From positions 1 through 8,023 of the forward strand of contig JBFHMM010000187.1 in assembly GCA_041594355.1 (NCBI GenBank): DNA of 8,023 nucleotides, in the 5' to 3' direction. Of this stretch, positions 6,561 to 8,023 are shown piece by piece. The number at the start of each line of letters is the position of its first letter. The first letter of the stretch is position 1. The DNA comes from JAIUZI01 sp041594355 (GTDB taxonomy: Bacteria > Pseudomonadota > Alphaproteobacteria > Rhodobacterales > Rhodobacteraceae). Made by a program: the position numbers and the translations under genes. A model generated the notes under the pieces. It did not search any database and was not told the DNA's origin. It worked only from the letters and a program-made list of their open reading frames with translations.

Positions 6561-6597
6561 AAAAGCGGCATTTTCTGCGCCGCAGAATGTCGTTTTT
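6561..6597. terminator. Terminator-like hairpin with no matching upstream gene
   Basis: The sequence folds as AAAAGCGGCA, a two-base bulge TT, TTCTGC, loop GCC, GCAGAA, TGTCGTTTTT. That makes 16 pairs, including one G-U. Five T at 6593-6597 follow on the plus strand, and four A at the other foot give a T-run on the minus strand. It resembles a bidirectional intrinsic terminator but lies between divergent genes, so neither annotated transcript should end here. It may end a short RNA or act in a long ruvC leader. Confidence 0.5.
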
Positions 6598-6670
6598 GAG
6601 CCTTCTGGCGCGGAATGCAGCTAAAGTGTCGTTTCCAACCGTGAGGGCAAAAGGCTTGGCGCGTGTTCGC

Positions 6671-6685
6671 GTTTCGTGCTAGTTC
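6671..6685. promoter_or_regulatory. LexA-like operator upstream of ruvC
   Basis: GTTT-CGTGCTA-GTTC matches the alphaproteobacterial LexA box GTTC-N7-GTTC at 7 of 8 fixed positions and lies 39 bases before the ruvC ATG, within the likely promoter. SOS control of ruv genes is well known in bacteria, which makes the site sensible, but the mismatch in the left half leaves it tentative. Confidence 0.35.
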
Positions 6686-6724
6686 GATAAAAAAGTAACA
6701 ATTCCGGCAGGGCCGGGCGGTGAC

Positions 6725-7222
6725 ATGCGCATATTGGGGATTGATCCGGGCCTCAGAACTCTCGGGTGGGGCGTGATTGATTCGCGTGGATCGCGCTTGG
6801 TCCACGTCGCCAACGGGCAGTGTCTGTCGGGTGACGGCGAACTGGCGACCCGTTTGCTGCGGCTGTACCGGCAACTGTCCGACGTGGTGGCGCGGTTCGC
6901 CCCGGACGAGGCGGCGATCGAGCAGACCTTTGTGAACAAGGACGGGGCGGGCACGCTGAAACTGGGGCAGGCGCGCGGTGTCGCCCTGCTGACGCTGGCG
7001 CAGGCCGGGCTGCAGATTGGCGAATATGCCCCTAACCGGGTCAAGAAAACCGTTGTCGGTGTCGGCCACGCGGGCAAGGAGCAGGTCCAGCACATGGTGC
7101 GGTTGCAATTGCCGGGCTGCAAGCCGGAAGGCGCGGACGCCGCCGACGCGCTGGCGATCGCCATCTGCCATGCGCATTACGGCGGCGTGGCGGGGCAGGT
7201 ATTGCGGGAGGTCGGAACATGA
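6725..7222 (+). CDS. ruvC: Crossover junction endodeoxyribonuclease RuvC
   Basis: RuvC is the dimeric nuclease that cuts Holliday junctions symmetrically after RuvAB has moved them. The 165-residue product begins MRILGIDPGL and keeps all four metal-binding acidic residues at the E. coli numbers: Asp7, Glu66 (in AAIEQTFVNKD), Asp138 and Asp141 (in GADAADALAIAICHAH). The basic substrate-facing stretch NRVKKTVVGVGHAGKEQVQ at about 104-122 is also present. Length is normal for the family. ATG 6725 is fixed by the conserved N-terminus; the Shine-Dalgarno (GGGCGG) is weak and next to a small hairpin. Its TGA overlaps the ruvA start as ATGA, indicating translational coupling. A LexA-like site lies upstream. 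Confidence 0.97.
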   Translation: MRILGIDPGLRTLGWGVIDSRGSRLVHVANGQCLSGDGELATRLLRLYRQLSDVVARFAPDEAAIEQTFVNKDGAGTLKLGQARGVALLTLAQAGLQIGEYAPNRVKKTVVGVGHAGKEQVQHMVRLQLPGCKPEGADAADALAIAICHAHYGGVAGQVLREVGT

Positions 7223-7887
7223 TCGGACGGTTGACCGGAAAGTTGGACTATCGCGCCACGGATCACGTGTTGATCGACGTGCGCGGCGTGGGCTATATCG
7301 TCTACTGCTCTGAGAGGACGCTGGCGTCGCTGCCGGGCAATGGCGAGGCGGTTTCATTGTACACCGACCTGGTGGTCCGCGAGGACCTAATGCAGCTGTT
7401 TGGCTTTCCGTCTCTGGTGGAGAAGGAATGGCACCGGCTGCTGATGAGCGTGCAGGGGGTGGGCGCCAAGGTGTCGCTGGCGATCCTGGGCACGCTGGGG
7501 CCTGAAGGGGTGGGGCGGGCGATCGCTCTGGGCGACTGGGCATCGGTTAAGGCGGCCAAAGGGGTCGGCCCCAAGACGGCGCAGCGGATCGTGCTGGATC
7601 TCAAGGACAAGGCACCCGGCGTGATGGCGATGGGCGGCACCGTGGCCGATGCCATGGACGGACCGCTGGCCGAAGCGGAAGTCATCGAGGCCGAGCCGGT
7701 TGTTCGCACCGCCGCCGCGCCGCCAAAGGCCAACGCGCAGGCTGGGGCGCTGTCGGCGCTGGGTAATCTGGGCTATGGGCCGAGCGAGGCGGCGGCGGCG
7801 GTGGCCCAGGCGGCTTTGGCTGAGCCCGAGGCGGGCGAGGCGGCGTTGATCCGCGCGGCGCTGAAGCTGCTGGCGCCGAAGGGATAG
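7219..7887 (+). CDS. ruvA: Holliday junction DNA helicase subunit RuvA
   Basis: RuvA forms a tetramer that holds the Holliday junction open and loads the RuvB motor. The 222-residue product has the N-terminal OB-fold MIGRLTGKLDY with VRGVGYIVY, the signature VREDLMQLFGF at 53-63, two helix-hairpin-helix motifs (QGVGAKVSLA at 80-89 and KGVGPKTAQRI at 114-124), an acidic, alanine-rich flexible linker at about 135-173, and the C-terminal domain III (ALSALGNLGYGPSEAAAAV onward) that contacts RuvB. GGGAGG at 7206-7211 is seven bases before ATG 7219, and the start overlaps the ruvC stop. The linker is slightly longer than in E. coli (203 residues), normal for this group. The next gene, ruvB, starts 111 bases later, a wide gap for this operon. 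Confidence 0.96.
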   Translation: MIGRLTGKLDYRATDHVLIDVRGVGYIVYCSERTLASLPGNGEAVSLYTDLVVREDLMQLFGFPSLVEKEWHRLLMSVQGVGAKVSLAILGTLGPEGVGRAIALGDWASVKAAKGVGPKTAQRIVLDLKDKAPGVMAMGGTVADAMDGPLAEAEVIEAEPVVRTAAAPPKANAQAGALSALGNLGYGPSEAAAAVAQAALAEPEAGEAALIRAALKLLAPKG

Positions 7888-7918
7888 AGGGATGCACTGG
7901 CTGTTTCATAGAGCACAA

Positions 7919-7971
7919 GGGCAGCGCCCGCCCAAGGGGCGGGCGGGCGCTGCCCGGCATAGACGCCGGGC
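7919..7971. repeat. GC-rich palindromic element in the ruvA-ruvB gap
   Basis: A perfect 15-bp inverted repeat GGGCAGCGCCCGCCC (7919-7933) pairs with 7941-7955 around a 7-base loop. A second perfect 7-bp stem, GCCCGGC (7952-7958) with GCCGGGC (7965-7971), reuses the last four bases of the first stem, so the two hairpins compete. There is no T-run after either, so it does not look like an intrinsic terminator. I believe similar GC-rich palindromes are scattered between genes in Rhodobacteraceae, which would make this one copy of a dispersed extragenic repeat; that part is recollection. Confidence 0.65.
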
Positions 7972-7998
7972 AGGACCTTTGGAAAGCGCGGTGGCTCA

Positions 7999-8023
7999 AT
8001 GACCGACATCGACCCGACCGTGC
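7999..8023 (+). CDS. ruvB: Holliday junction branch migration ATPase RuvB, first codons only
   Basis: Only eight codons are in the window, reading MTDIDPTV. Their position after ruvC and ruvA and the resemblance to RuvB N-termini of this group (a short M-acidic-DPT lead) support RuvB, the hexameric AAA+ motor that drives branch migration. The start lies 111 bases after ruvA; a GGTGG at 7990-7994 may serve as Shine-Dalgarno. None of the catalytic motifs can be seen. Confidence 0.75.

Larger units (their letters stand above)
6381..6724. other. Divergent intergenic region between DUF1127 gene and ruvC
   Basis: About 340 bases with no convincing protein gene; GC content falls visibly compared with the flanks. 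From left to right it holds a tandem octamer in the DUF1127 leader (6398-6413), a possible minus-strand promoter (6433-6461), a pair of direct repeats (6472-6501), a strong hairpin with A and T flanks (6561-6597), a LexA-like half-site pair (6671-6685), an A-rich stretch GATAAAAAAG (6686-6695) and a small GC hairpin before ruvC (6704-6716). Both flanking genes must start from here. Confidence 0.7.

Noticed and set aside
7919..7955. The ruvA-ruvB palindrome as an intrinsic terminator
   Set aside because: No T-run follows the stem, and it would cut ruvB from its operon.

Overview
The window is a GC-rich chromosomal segment that reads like an alphaproteobacterium of the Rhodobacteraceae/Roseobacter group. 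This is judged from the codon and GC character, the ruvC-ruvA-ruvB order, a 72-residue DUF1127 protein, and the resemblance of PrmA, the MATE remnant and the small membrane protein to roseobacter proteins as I know them. No plasmid, phage, transposon, tRNA, rRNA or CRISPR signature is visible.

Layout. (1) 1-1550, plus strand: the 3' two thirds of priA, the replication-restart helicase. (2) 1563-2624, minus strand: a YeeE/YedE (DUF395) thiosulfate/sulfur-compound permease that meets priA tail to tail across 12 bases. (3) 2625-2769: a divergent control region with a 9/10 match to an FNR/FnrL site, placed about 42.5 bases upstream of a predicted yeeE start point. (4) 2770-5600, plus strand: an MFS transporter, a badly eroded MATE-family multidrug exporter pseudogene (4029-4717), and prmA, the ribosomal protein L11 methyltransferase, whose start lies one base after the pseudogene's last stop. 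(5) 5702-6040, plus strand: a small one-pass membrane protein of unknown function. It converges on a DUF1127 gene (minus, 6162-6380) across a bidirectional hairpin terminator. (6) 6381-6724: a divergent intergenic region of about 340 bases with direct repeats, a strong orphan terminator-like hairpin and a near-match to the alphaproteobacterial LexA box. (7) 6725-end, plus strand: ruvC, ruvA (overlapping by ATGA) and the first codons of ruvB. A long GC-rich palindromic element is lodged in the unusually wide ruvA-ruvB gap.

How the genes fit together. PriA and RuvABC both act on stalled forks and recombination intermediates but are not in one transcription unit here. The YeeE gene and the MFS gene are two membrane transporters sharing one control region; a joint role is inference. 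The MATE remnant and prmA look like an old cotranscribed pair in which the transporter has died while the essential-type spacing to prmA was kept.

I see no clearly new multi-gene system. The observations most worth a second look are the MATE decay pattern, the FNR-like site in front of yeeE, the orphan hairpin upstream of ruvC, and the palindromic element between ruvA and ruvB.
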